A stretch of 24,537 nucleotides of DNA, taken from positions 1 to 24,537 of IMG/VR virus record IMGVR_UViG_3300024243_000080; one strand, given 5' to 3'. The translations under genes were made by a program, and so were the position numbers. Each line of letters begins with the position of its first letter. The first letter of the stretch is position 1. Shown piece after piece: positions 1 to 5,343 of this stretch. The notes beneath the pieces are model-generated. The model had not been told where the DNA came from. It was given only the letters and a program-made list of their open reading frames with translations, and made no database searches. Origin of the DNA: a virus.

Positions 1-123
1 TATCCTTGTATCCTCATACCCATCAAGTATCCAATCATCAGCCACCTCTTGTGCTTCGTTTAATGATTCATACTCTCCTATTACTGAGCCACCTACCCAC
101 ACTATATAGTTATATTCATTCAT
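1..123 (-). CDS. small protein, DpnD/PcfM-like fold pattern (3' end outside window)
   Basis: The reading frame opens at an ATG at 123 and stays open to the window edge, so only the first 41 residues are visible. A strong Shine-Dalgarno AAGGAG lies about 7 bases upstream of the ATG. The residues start MNEYNYIVWVGG and continue with an ESLNEAQEVADDW helix. This is the same layout (an N-terminal Y-x-V beta strand, then an acidic turn and an EA-rich helix) seen in the neighbours at 389-571, 864-1097 and 1256-1432. DpnD/PcfM-type small proteins of mobile elements have this pattern, but their biochemical function is not known. No function is assigned. The call as a real gene is fairly secure, the family link is an inference. 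Confidence 0.65.
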   Translation of the reverse strand, partial: MNEYNYIVWVGGSVIGEYESLNEAQEVADDWILDGYEDTRI

Positions 124-153
124 CTTCGTTCTCCTTTCTTTTAATTACTTTCA

Positions 154-399
154 TTAGATTAATACCTCCCAGTCAAGTTCATCACCATCTTCATCTAACT
201 CGGTTATATACTGCCGCTCAGGTGAGCTATAATCACATTCACCTGCAGCTGAAGATTGGTAAGATTTCCAGTCTTCACCTTTGTTGTGTATTACATGAAG
301 TACATCATATTTAATGTACCAACTCGTTACATTTCTCAGGTCAAAGTCAATCTCAAACCAAGTGGGTGCTACATATAGTGCTTCTACTTTATATTTCAT
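154..399 (-). CDS. hypothetical protein, acidic, 81 residues
   Basis: Start set at the ATG at 399 (MKYKVEALYV), which has GAGGAAATTGAGC upstream; a TTG two codons earlier would also be in frame but is less likely. The end of the upstream gene (389-571) overlaps this start by 11 bases, which suggests translational coupling. The protein begins with a Y-K-V beta-strand pattern like its neighbours, has an aromatic middle (W, Y, F) and ends in a run of acidic residues (ELDEDGDELDWEVLI). It may be a divergent relative of the DpnD/PcfM-like small proteins next to it, but the EA helix is not obvious. Function unknown. Confidence 0.65.
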   Translation of the reverse strand: MKYKVEALYVAPTWFEIDFDLRNVTSWYIKYDVLHVIHNKGEDWKSYQSSAAGECDYSSPERQYITELDEDGDELDWEVLI

Positions 400-571
400 G
401 CTCAATTTCCTCTACTGTATATATCTCGCTTCCACCGTGAGTAGCTCGACAAGACCAAGTATCTTCGTATGCTTGACGCAACGCTATTTCCTTAGCTTGG
501 TCTTCATCTGAGGCTTCTATTTCTGTCCTGTAAACATTGCTTACATCTACTTCTACTGTATATATATTCAT
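389..571 (-). CDS. DpnD/PcfM-like small protein, 60 residues
   Basis: ATG at 571 preceded by a near-perfect AAGGAGGAAGT Shine-Dalgarno. It overlaps the stop of the upstream gene (568-780) as ATGA. The protein reads MNIYTVEVDVSN, then TEIEASDEDQAKEIALRQAYED, which is the typical layout of DpnD/PcfM-type small proteins: a short N-terminal beta strand with alternating Y/V, a second strand ending in EA-S, then an EA-rich helix. The C-terminus (EIYTVEEIEHEI) is acidic. The role of this family is not established; members occur in restriction-linked, plasmid and phage loci. The family assignment is by pattern, not by a profile search. Confidence 0.7.
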   Translation of the reverse strand: MNIYTVEVDVSNVYRTEIEASDEDQAKEIALRQAYEDTWSCRATHGGSEIYTVEEIEHEI

Positions 572-780
572 ACTTCCTCCTTTTCATTGCTGTAATGTCT
601 ATTTAGACAAACAAAGTTATCTTCATAATGCTTGATTACAGAGTTGTAAAGCACATATGCAGCAGTAGTTGCTGGTAGGCGTTCTTCTTCTGGCATAGCT
701 CTAATTACCATATCTACATATTGCATTGCTTCTTCTACTGTGTCTCTTGTGGCGAACAAACCGCTTCTTTCTAGTTTCAT
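568..780 (-). CDS. hypothetical protein, helical, 70 residues
   Basis: The start is the ATG at 780 (MKLERSGLFATRDTVEEAMQ), chosen because it carries the stereotyped AAGGAGTAATAACATG leader; a longer in-frame TTG start would place the Shine-Dalgarno inside the gene. The protein is predicted mostly alpha-helical with no membrane segment, and has an EEERLPATTAAYVLYNSVIKHY core. It is the first gene of a minus-strand run that continues to the window edge: a repeated dyad element (806-846) lies 26 bases upstream of the ATG, so it may head its own transcription unit. I do not recognise a family. Confidence 0.7.
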   Translation of the reverse strand: MKLERSGLFATRDTVEEAMQYVDMVIRAMPEEERLPATTAAYVLYNSVIKHYEDNFVCLNRHYSNEKEEV

Positions 781-805
781 GTTATTACTCCTTTGTTTCA
801 ATTGA

Positions 806-846
806 ATTCACATAATGGACACAACGAGGAACGAGGCCGTGTACAT
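806..846 (-). promoter_or_regulatory. repeated dyad element, copy 1
   Basis: Plus-strand bases ATTCACATAATGGACACAA, then 13 variable bases, then CGTGTACAT. The arms TGGACAC and GTGTACA are inverted repeats with one mismatch. Further copies lie at 6265-6316 and 7822-7861. This copy fills the gap between the stop of 864-1097 and the start of 568-780, so it could be a promoter, terminator or RNA-processing site for the minus-strand operon. The role is unknown. Confidence 0.5.
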
Positions 847-863
847 ATGGAATTAATTGTTGT

Positions 864-1097
864 TTAGTTTACGAACGTCATCGCATCAAACTCATCTCTT
901 ATGGCGTGATTTGATTCAGTCCAATCCTCTATCTTTGCATTAGCATCTTGAAAGACATGCTTTGGCAGGGAATGAATATCAACCTTTGATACCCAGTCCT
1001 CTACTAGTTGTTTAGCTTCGTCTAAACTTGATGCTTCTACTCCTACCCAATCATGTAATTGGATTTCATATCTAACCTCGTACATCTTCTTCATCAT
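864..1097 (-). CDS. DpnD/PcfM-like small protein, 77 residues
   Basis: Starts at the ATG at 1097 in an AAGGAGAGAA-ATG-ATG context; two further in-frame ATGs follow within four codons. Residues MYEVRYEIQLHDWVGVEAS followed by SLDEAKQLVEDWVSK match the strand-strand-helix layout of the small proteins at 389-571 and 1256-1432. The C-terminal half is longer than in those paralogues and has two W residues. It overlaps the end of the upstream gene (1072-1263) by 26 bases. Its stop is followed by 17 bases and then the dyad element at 806-846, so it may be the last gene of one transcription unit. Function unknown. Confidence 0.7.
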   Translation of the reverse strand: MMKKMYEVRYEIQLHDWVGVEASSLDEAKQLVEDWVSKVDIHSLPKHVFQDANAKIEDWTESNHAIRDEFDAMTFVN

Positions 1098-1263
1098 TTC
1101 TCTCCTTCATTATTAAATACGCCATGCTTCCTCCGATGTCTCTTTGGCTACATTCTATTTCAAATGCATCATCGTAGTCTTCGCAGGCATTAGCTACATC
1201 TCTTAGGTCACTTGCATCTAAGAAGTCCCTTGCTAGGCTTATTAACTCTTGTTGATTAGTCAT
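1072..1263 (-). CDS. hypothetical acidic protein, 63 residues
   Basis: ATG at 1263 with GGAGATGATAG just upstream. The start codon lies inside the final codons of the preceding gene (1256-1432), and its own end overlaps the next gene by 26 bases, so expression is probably coupled through the whole cluster. The protein is acidic and helical at the N-terminus (MTNQQELISLARDFLDASDLRDVANACEDYDD is the general region, residues 1-32). It has two cysteines but no zinc motif. No family recognised. Confidence 0.65.
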   Translation of the reverse strand: MTNQQELISLARDFLDASDLRDVANACEDYDDAFEIECSQRDIGGSMAYLIMKERNDEEDVRG

Positions 1264-1432
1264 CTATCATCTCCACATAATCTCCAATTGCAATAACCTC
1301 AGTTTCCTTTAGGTATTTACTTGGATCTTGTTGGTATTGTTGTTGGGCTCTTCCTACTGCTTCAGATTCAGTTTCTGCTTCAACATAAATCATGATGCTG
1401 CTAAAGTCTACCGCTACTCCATATTCTTTCAT
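1256..1432 (-). CDS. DpnD/PcfM-like small protein, 58 residues
   Basis: This gene is read from an ATG at 1432 preceded by the strong AAGGAGGAAAC Shine-Dalgarno, and ends with TAA at 1256-1258. The translation begins MKEYGVAVDFSSIMIYVEAE and continues with a TESEAVGRAQQQYQQDP helix, which is the clearest DpnD/PcfM-like pattern in the window: Y-x-V strand, second strand ending VEAE, EA-helix. Its start overlaps the stop of the winged-helix gene (1429-1728) as ATGA, and its end overlaps the start of 1072-1263 by 8 bases. Function unknown; the family link is by eye. Confidence 0.75.
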   Translation of the reverse strand: MKEYGVAVDFSSIMIYVEAETESEAVGRAQQQYQQDPSKYLKETEVIAIGDYVEMIDD

Positions 1433-1728
1433 GTTTCCTCCTTTAGTTTTAAGTACATAATCCTTGAGTCTTTTGTTGCTGACTTAGCTTCAATCAACCC
1501 TAAAGCCTTCATGTTTACTATTCCTCGCTTGATTGTAGATAACGATTGATATCTAAACATAGGATGTTCAACTATCTCACTAACATATGCCTTATCTCCT
1601 CTCCAGCCAATGTAGGCTAAGATTTGGAATTCAGTTCCAGTTAAGTTTCTAGTTTGACTATTCCCTTCTTGTGAAGCTTTAAGAAGTGTCATATACCTCC
1701 AAGCTATCTTTGCATTATCTTCATTCAT
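1429..1728 (-). CDS. MarR-like winged-helix DNA-binding protein
   Basis: 99 residues from an ATG at 1728 with the stereotyped AGGAGAAATAACATG leader. The central part, LTGTEFQILAYIGWRG (about residues 29-44), gives the first helices; VSEIVEHPMFRYQSLSTIKRG (49-69) is a helix-turn-helix with the usual spacing; and MKALGLIEAKSATKDSRIMYLKL (about 73-95) gives a recognition-helix end followed by a beta wing. This is the MarR/winged-helix layout with a single wing. Such proteins normally bind DNA as dimers and repress nearby genes. The protein is short for MarR and lacks long dimerisation helices, so it may be a phage early regulator. Its target cannot be read from sequence, but the repeated dyad elements in the minus block are candidates. 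Confidence 0.7.
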   Translation of the reverse strand: MNEDNAKIAWRYMTLLKASQEGNSQTRNLTGTEFQILAYIGWRGDKAYVSEIVEHPMFRYQSLSTIKRGIVNMKALGLIEAKSATKDSRIMYLKLKEET

Positions 1729-1729
1729 G

Positions 1730-1888
1730 TTATTTCTCCTGTAGTACCTTTATTATTAATGATATCTCATGCTTTTCATCACTTCCAAGCCTGTCTGACC
1801 AACTTAGTAATGATGTAAGCTTTCTTATCGCTATATCCTTATTGATATTGATTCTCATTGCTGAGAGATGTTGATGTTTATCTTTCAT
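1730..1888 (-). CDS. hypothetical protein, 52 residues
   Basis: Open frame from an ATG at 1888 (MKDKHQHLSAMRINI) to a TAA at 1730-1732, with AAGGAAATAAACG upstream. The stop lies inside the Shine-Dalgarno cassette of the next gene: GAG AAA TAA CATG gives the C-terminal E-K-stop and leaves the downstream ATG two bases later. The protein is basic-then-helical (KDIAIRKLTSLLSWSDRLGSDEKHEISLIIKVLQEK) without a membrane segment. The tight packing and Shine-Dalgarno support it as a gene despite its small size. No family recognised. Confidence 0.65.
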   Translation of the reverse strand: MKDKHQHLSAMRININKDIAIRKLTSLLSWSDRLGSDEKHEISLIIKVLQEK

Positions 1889-1985
1889 CGTTTATTTCCT
1901 TATTGTTGTATTCAATAATGTGTACTAATTGATATGCCATCCAAAGAACAGCAATTCCTGCTATTAGCTCTACTATATCCATCAT
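1878..1985 (-). CDS. small single-pass membrane protein, 35 residues
   Basis: A short frame with two consecutive ATGs at 1985 and 1982, preceded by GGAGGAGTT, and ending with TAA at 1878-1880. The translation is M-MDIVELIAGIAVLWMAYQL-VHIIEYNNKEINDER: one hydrophobic helix (about residues 4-24) followed by a short charged tail. The start overlaps the TGA of the upstream gene (1982-2284) as ATGATGG, and the tail overlaps the start of 1730-1888 by 11 bases. The overlaps and Shine-Dalgarno make it plausible. It could be an early membrane-acting peptide; nothing identifies a function. Confidence 0.55.
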   Translation of the reverse strand: MMDIVELIAGIAVLWMAYQLVHIIEYNNKEINDER

Positions 1986-2284
1986 AACTCCTCCAACATC
2001 TTCTTAGCTTCTCGAACAGCTTCATTATGAGCCTTTCTGGCTTCTACCTTTCTTTCTACTGATTCCCAGTAGCCCTCCTTTGATTGAAAGTCTATGATTG
2101 CTTGTGCTTCGTCTGGAAACGCCTTGACTAATCGTCTTTGGTTTCCAGAATCGGCATGTGAAATACAGTCAGCTAGTTTAGCCATAAAACCTTCTAACCT
2201 CCTATATTGCCAATCCCATACAAACTGCTCACTTCTAGTTACTTCTGTCTTGCCATATGGCATCATATGCACTAATTTATTCAT
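1982..2284 (-). CDS. hypothetical protein, 100 residues
   Basis: ATG at 2284 preceded by GGAAGGGAATATC, overlapping the last codons of the upstream gene (2277-2603) by 8 bases. The protein starts MNKLVHMMPYGKTEVTRSEQ, has an aromatic-rich middle (FVWDWQYRRLEGF) and a long charged C-terminal helix (about residues 70-100, ending REAKKMLEEL). No signal peptide, membrane helix or metal site is visible. It is probably a soluble helical protein. I do not recognise a family; it belongs to the early minus-strand operon by position. Confidence 0.7.
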   Translation of the reverse strand: MNKLVHMMPYGKTEVTRSEQFVWDWQYRRLEGFMAKLADCISHADSGNQRRLVKAFPDEAQAIIDFQSKEGYWESVERKVEARKAHNEAVREAKKMLEEL

Positions 2285-2603
2285 GATATTCCCTTCCTGT
2301 TATTGTTAATGTTGAGCAGTCAATGACATATGTGCCATTGTTGCCGTTGTTGTAGTCCATCTGACCTACAATTCCTACACCCAAGGACAAATTGCCCTCA
2401 ATTTCATTGTTAATTACCCCAATCAACCTTGCCTTGGCGTATTCTGCATCTCCCATTCTGCCTTCCATTACTTTTCTAGTTTTCTTAAGGTAACCTTCAA
2501 CTGAATCAGGTGATCCATTCCAATGTAAATAAATACCAACCGCACATTCACTGAATTTCTGTGTTGGTAGCTCTCTTAAACATAATACGGCTCTGTTTCC
2601 CAT
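2277..2603 (-). CDS. conserved phage protein with LHWNG motif, unknown function
   Basis: 108 residues from the ATG at 2603 (MGNRAVLCLREL), chosen over an upstream in-frame start because it has the full AAGGAGAAATAACATG leader. The body carries the sequence VGIYLHWNGSPDSVEGYL (about residues 22-39), then YAKARLIGVINNEIEGNLSL and an NNGNNGTYVID block near the C-terminus. From memory this matches a widespread family of uncharacterised phage and plasmid proteins built on H-W-N-G, a Y-x-x-A-R-L helix and a D-N-G-x-Y-x-I strand. No enzymatic residue set is known for it. The family match is moderate and unverified. Confidence 0.7.
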   Translation of the reverse strand: MGNRAVLCLRELPTQKFSECAVGIYLHWNGSPDSVEGYLKKTRKVMEGRMGDAEYAKARLIGVINNEIEGNLSLGVGIVGQMDYNNGNNGTYVIDCSTLTITGREYHE

Positions 2604-2620
2604 GTTATTTCTCCTTATTG

Positions 2621-3022
2621 TTATAGTTCTGCTGTGAAGTAGCAATCGCGTTCTGGATTATCTTCAAAGAACTTCTGAATCTTTCTGCCTAAACTAAGTC
2701 TTGCATACCATTCAAGTTGTCTTCTAATAGCGTCTGCGTTAATGACTTCATCATGCTTCTCTTTCCAGTATTTGATGATCATGTCATCGTTATAACCTCT
2801 GGTTTGCTTAAAGAATTGGTCTAGTCTTTCTTTCCAGTTTCCAAGCTCTTTGAGGCACTCTTTAATGCCTTCTTTCACATCTTCATCTTTACAGTCACTT
2901 GGTATGTGATACTCAATATAATTTGGTTCTGCTTCGGCAGCTCCAAAGAATTCCGCATCACTACTGTTCTGTACTCCAAACCAGAACTTGCCTTCGATGT
3001 CTCCTTGATAATATCTACCCAT
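2621..3022 (-). CDS. conserved phage protein with MGRYYQGDIEGKFWFGVQ start
   Basis: 133 residues starting at the ATG at 3022, with AAGGAGAAATAACATG directly upstream; the longer frame starting further upstream would run through this leader. The N-terminus GDIEGKFWFGVQNSSDAEFFG, a central YIEYHIPSD and a helical C-terminal half are typical of an uncharacterised protein found in many phages and in some bacterial genomes. The protein has no membrane helix and no recognisable catalytic motif. It follows 3024-3221 with only one base between stop and start codon. Function unknown. Confidence 0.7.
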   Translation of the reverse strand: MGRYYQGDIEGKFWFGVQNSSDAEFFGAAEAEPNYIEYHIPSDCKDEDVKEGIKECLKELGNWKERLDQFFKQTRGYNDDMIIKYWKEKHDEVINADAIRRQLEWYARLSLGRKIQKFFEDNPERDCYFTAEL

Positions 3023-3023
3023 G

Positions 3024-3221
3024 TTATTTCTCCTTTTCTTGATTAACATACTCGTCCAATTGGTCGAATACTGATTGTTTAGAGCCTTTGTAACCGAACT
3101 CTTTCTTTACTTGGGCATAAACGCTTTGTTTAGAATGTTTCATACCCAATACCTCCATCCCTAGTGCTGCACGTAGCGCAATAAGCCTGAATAAGCTTGT
3201 ATTTGTTGTTAGTGTTCCCAT
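3024..3221 (-). CDS. hypothetical basic protein, 65 residues
   Basis: ATG at 3221 with the AAGGAGTAATAACATG cassette. The protein is MGTLTTNTSLFRLIALRAALG at the start, then SKQSVYAQVKKEFGYKGSKQSVFDQL, in which the short string GSKQSVF echoes HSKQSVY about 17 residues before, a small internal repeat. The C-terminal E-K-E-K residues and stop are encoded by the Shine-Dalgarno cassette of the next gene (GAAAAGGAGAAATAA). The first 21 residues are mildly hydrophobic but contain R, so a membrane segment is unlikely. No family recognised. Confidence 0.65.
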   Translation of the reverse strand: MGTLTTNTSLFRLIALRAALGMEVLGMKHSKQSVYAQVKKEFGYKGSKQSVFDQLDEYVNQEKEK

Positions 3222-3232
3222 GTTATTACTCC

Positions 3233-3607
3233 TTAGAAGTAGTTATGCTTTTTACAATGTTTCATATAAGCTCCGTACTCTGCTTGAATATCATCATATG
3301 TAATCCCATGATGTGCCAAAGCGTCAACTACGTCATCAATCTGCATAGATATCTGTGATTCATAGTTAGCAAGTTCTCGCCAAATGATAGCTTCTTTACT
3401 ATTATTTGATAAGTCTTGTTCAACAGACTTTTTGATGCTTTCATCAACATCTTCTATAAATTGAGTTGCATTCTTTTCAGGCAACACTAGGCCGCCTCCC
3501 ATTGACATGTATTTGACATCTTTCTTCTGTTGCCTTTCAAGTTGCTCTTTACTAAAGGCGAAGAAGCCTTGGTGTTTATTAAGGATTTCATCTATATTTG
3601 CTCTCAT
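3233..3607 (-). CDS. hypothetical protein, 124 residues
   Basis: ATG at 3607 with AAGGAGAAATAACATG upstream, and 11 bases separate its stop from the next start. The N-terminal part (MRANIDEILNKHQGFFAFSKEQL, residues 1-23) looks like a conserved head; YMSMGGGLVLPEKN forms a glycine-rich turn around residues 33-46; the remainder is helical with two HH/HK-rich stretches (LAHHGITYDD and CKKHNYF). A similar Met-start followed by HQGFFAF is, from memory, found in uncharacterised phage proteins. No function can be named. Confidence 0.65.
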   Translation of the reverse strand: MRANIDEILNKHQGFFAFSKEQLERQQKKDVKYMSMGGGLVLPEKNATQFIEDVDESIKKSVEQDLSNNSKEAIIWRELANYESQISMQIDDVVDALAHHGITYDDIQAEYGAYMKHCKKHNYF

Positions 3608-3625
3608 GTTATTTCTCCTTTATTG

Positions 3626-3967
3626 TTATAAACCTTCATTGTCTCTTTCTCTGAGTTCAGTTTCCTTTTCAGAGAACTCTTTGTCTTCAGGTGTTGGTTT
3701 GTAATCACCTAAATTAAACTCCATCTTAGCTTCCTTTGAAATGTCTCCAATGTTGTCTCCCATGGAGTCCCATAAAAAGTCAATAAGATTAAGGGTAATG
3801 AAGTTATGAACATCTAAAATAGCATCTTCATCTTCCATTAGTTCTTGATCTAACCTCATGTGTTCATCTATATATCCTTTAAGAGCTCTAGGCATTACAG
3901 ATTGAAACTTTCCGTATGTATTGTCTAGTTGATTTTGTAGCTGATTTATTAGTTCTTTACTTGCCAT
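3626..3967 (-). CDS. hypothetical acidic protein, 113 residues
   Basis: ATG at 3967 (MASKELINQLQNQL), preceded by GGCGGTGATGT, a weaker Shine-Dalgarno than those of its neighbours. The start overlaps the last codons of 3957-4142 by 11 bases, so coupled translation could compensate. The protein is acidic and helical, with an ILDVHNFITLNLIDFLWDSMGD segment around residues 48-70 that is amphipathic rather than membrane-spanning, and a very charged tail (EKETELRERDNEGL). No family recognised. Confidence 0.6.
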   Translation of the reverse strand: MASKELINQLQNQLDNTYGKFQSVMPRALKGYIDEHMRLDQELMEDEDAILDVHNFITLNLIDFLWDSMGDNIGDISKEAKMEFNLGDYKPTPEDKEFSEKETELRERDNEGL

Positions 3968-4142
3968 ACATCACCGCCAGTCTTTGATCATTCAGATATC
4001 TAGTAGCATCTGAATGAAGGGTTTCGTAGTCTCTTAACTTATAAAGACTATCTATTACATCCGTTGGCAGACTATCAAAATGATCTACTTCTGGAAACCT
4101 ATTAAGTATTTGCTTTTGTTGTTTGCTTAGTGTTCTTGCCAT
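3957..4142 (-). CDS. hypothetical protein, 61 residues
   Basis: ATG at 4142 with ATAGGAGTAAGAG upstream. The protein reads MARTLSKQQKQILNRFPEV, then LPTDVIDSLYKLRDYETLHSDATRYLNDQR. From memory, similar short proteins with FP-x-V-x-x-F-x-x-LP and a D-Y-E-T-L-x-x-D-A-T-R-Y-L pattern recur in phages of several hosts, so this is likely a conserved early protein, but without a known role. It is predicted to be all helical. It overlaps the small membrane protein 4102-4236 by 41 bases in another frame. Confidence 0.65.
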   Translation of the reverse strand: MARTLSKQQKQILNRFPEVDHFDSLPTDVIDSLYKLRDYETLHSDATRYLNDQRLAVMYGK

Positions 4143-4236
4143 CTCTTACTCCTATTTCTATGTAAAGGTAAATTAAGAAAGCCAACCAAATGATTGATCC
4201 TCCTATTAATAATAGTGCTATTAACTGTGTTTCCAT
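4102..4236 (-). CDS. small single-pass membrane protein, 44 residues
   Basis: A frame from ATG at 4236 to TAA at 4102-4104, METQLIALLLIGGSIIWLAF followed by LIYLYIEIGVRDG and a basic tail. One long hydrophobic helix covers about residues 4-26. The start overlaps the stop of 4236-4493 as TAATG, so re-initiation is the likely way of translation; the Shine-Dalgarno itself is weak. The last third overlaps 3957-4142, whose Shine-Dalgarno is embedded in its reading frame. The hydrophobic helix and the stop-start overlap support it, but the 41-base overlap lowers confidence. Confidence 0.5.
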   Translation of the reverse strand: METQLIALLLIGGSIIWLAFLIYLYIEIGVRDGKNTKQTTKANT

Positions 4237-4493
4237 TAGTACTCTAGTCTTGAGACTATTTTGTCAATGGTTTTGTTTACAATGTCGTCTTTGGCATCGT
4301 CAAGTTGATCCTCTATTTCATTATAAACAATAGATTCAATCCTGCCTTGATCTGGCAAATCTAAAGACAGGATAGTTTCATCAATCATCTCTTGAATGAT
4401 TAACTCTATTGATTTGTTATTAACATTCTCTATCTCACTTTTAAGCTCTTTAATAGTTGCTTTTAATTGATCTATTTGGTTATATTCTTCCAT
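4236..4493 (-). CDS. hypothetical coiled-coil protein, 85 residues
   Basis: ATG at 4493 with AAGGAGTAATAACATG upstream. The N-terminal part (about residues 5-36, IDQLKATIKELKSEIENVNN and onward) shows a heptad pattern of I/L spaced for a coiled coil, followed by a second helical stretch with DETILSLDLPDQGRIESIVY and a C-terminal amphipathic helix. The protein is acidic. It is probably an oligomeric early protein; nothing in the sequence points to a specific partner. The stop overlaps the start of the next gene as TAATG. Confidence 0.7.
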   Translation of the reverse strand: MEEYNQIDQLKATIKELKSEIENVNNKSIELIIQEMIDETILSLDLPDQGRIESIVYNEIEDQLDDAKDDIVNKTIDKIVSRLEY

Positions 4494-4508
4494 GTTATTA
4501 CTCCTTTG

Positions 4509-4706
4509 TTATATTGTTAAAACGAACATGATAAAAGCCCAAACTAGAGCTAATACCGTTAAATAAGAGAGTTTGACGTTTCTATGAGCTGGGTTTAGAC
4601 CAATTCTGAAACATCTCACACCCCATATGCTTAAAGATAAGATTAATCCAGTTAGGATTAAAACTATCGTTGAATGAAAAGTTATATATGTGTTTGTAAG
4701 ATCCAT
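4509..4706 (-). CDS. two-pass membrane protein, 65 residues
   Basis: ATG at 4706 with AGGAGAAATAAACA upstream, the spacing slightly longer than in its neighbours. Two hydrophobic helices are visible: about residues 14-33 (IVLILTGLILSLSIWGVRCF region) and about 46-64 (YLTVLALVWAFIMFVLTI), joined by a basic loop (RIGLNPAHRNVK). The positive loop predicts it is cytoplasmic with both ends outside. Size and topology resemble small class-II holins, but its place among early minus-strand genes argues against lysis and no endolysin is near, so I leave the function open. Confidence 0.7.
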   Translation of the reverse strand: MDLTNTYITFHSTIVLILTGLILSLSIWGVRCFRIGLNPAHRNVKLSYLTVLALVWAFIMFVLTI

Positions 4707-4709
4707 TGT

Positions 4710-4883
4710 TTATTTCTCCTTTGTTGTCGATTTACTATCTAACCAGTCTAAGAACTTCCATATTGCTTCTTCTGAAGGCTCTAATTGTTGCGCCTGTTGC
4801 TCCATTTCATCTTGAGAAGGGCTTATATCCATTTCGATGTTATCCTCTTGCATTTCGAGATGTTTATCTGAAAAGTAACCCAT
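4710..4883 (-). CDS. hypothetical acidic protein, 57 residues
   Basis: Start at the ATG at 4883 (MGYFSDKHLEMQ), with GGAGAAATAGC upstream; the longer frame would start before this leader and is rejected. The protein is acidic and glutamine-rich (DEMEQQAQQLEPSEEAIWKF at residues 29-48) and ends KEK-stop, encoded by the Shine-Dalgarno cassette of 4509-4706. It has a C-terminal helix with two W residues. No family recognised. It is compact and fits the operon spacing. Confidence 0.65.
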   Translation of the reverse strand: MGYFSDKHLEMQEDNIEMDISPSQDEMEQQAQQLEPSEEAIWKFLDWLDSKSTTKEK

Positions 4884-4884
4884 G

Positions 4885-5082
4885 CTATTTCTCCAGTTCT
4901 TTAACAATAGTATCCCAAATCCAACATCTGAATTGAGATGGTTTGTATTGGAACTCTAAGTTGGTTTCTAACTCCTCTTGGAAGTCCCACATTAGCAACT
5001 GCATATCTGCATGATTGTTATGTAACCATTTAGTTACCTTTACTTGTATTGCTATTCTTGTTTCTACTTCATGCTTCTTCAT
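4885..5082 (-). CDS. hypothetical protein, 65 residues
   Basis: Two ATGs are in frame, at 5088 and 5082. The one at 5082 is chosen because AAGGAG lies 8 bases upstream of it, whereas the first ATG would leave almost no spacing. The product is MKKHEVETRIAIQVKVTKWL, then a tryptophan-rich middle and C-terminus (LLMWDFQEELE, FRCWIWDTIVKELEK). It overlaps the end of 5069-5284 by 14 bases. The last residues LEK-stop are encoded by the leader of the next gene. No family recognised. Confidence 0.65.
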   Translation of the reverse strand: MKKHEVETRIAIQVKVTKWLHNNHADMQLLMWDFQEELETNLEFQYKPSQFRCWIWDTIVKELEK

Positions 5083-5284
5083 TTTCATTCTCCTTAATGA
5101 TGTATTTAGATGCGAAATCCAATACTTTTGATATCGATAAACGATGGTCAAGGTTTGTGATTTCTATTTCTATACCGTTTTCAATAAATTGACTAAAGTT
5201 GTATTCCTCTAGTTTAGATACTGCACATAATTCAAATACTTCTATTGATTCTTCATGGTTGTTTGTATGAATTGTTATTAACAT
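5069..5284 (-). CDS. hypothetical protein, 71 residues
   Basis: ATG at 5284 with AGGAGTAATAATATG. The N-terminus MLITIHTNNHEESIEVFEL and the central IENGIEIEITNLDHRLSISKVLDFASKYI suggest a small alternating beta/alpha fold. The C-terminus is acidic (KENENEEA). It is the first gene after the SSB gene in the minus direction, 59 bases downstream, separated from it by a hairpin at 5307-5333. No known domain is recognised, so no function is given. Confidence 0.65.
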   Translation of the reverse strand: MLITIHTNNHEESIEVFELCAVSKLEEYNFSQFIENGIEIEITNLDHRLSISKVLDFASKYIIKENENEEA

Positions 5285-5306
5285 ATTATTACTCCTTTAA
5301 TTGGTT

Positions 5307-5333
5307 TAGCAGTATCCTTAATAGACACTGCTA
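5307..5333 (-). terminator. hairpin after the SSB gene
   Basis: TAGCAGT (5307-5313) and ACTGCTA (5327-5333) form a perfect 7-bp stem with a 13-base loop, placed 10 bases beyond the SSB stop. There is no T-run, so an intrinsic terminator is doubtful; it could also be an RNA-processing or stability hairpin between SSB and 5069-5284. Confidence 0.3.
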
Positions 5334-5343
5334 TTGATTGAGA

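Noticed and set aside
6-314. Plus-strand open frames in the first 5 kb, such as this one
   Set aside because: They are rich in S, L, I and H, as expected for the antisense of AT-rich minus-strand genes, and have no Shine-Dalgarno.
4509-4706. Holin
   Set aside because: Topology would fit, but it lies in the early minus-strand block without an endolysin or spanin nearby.
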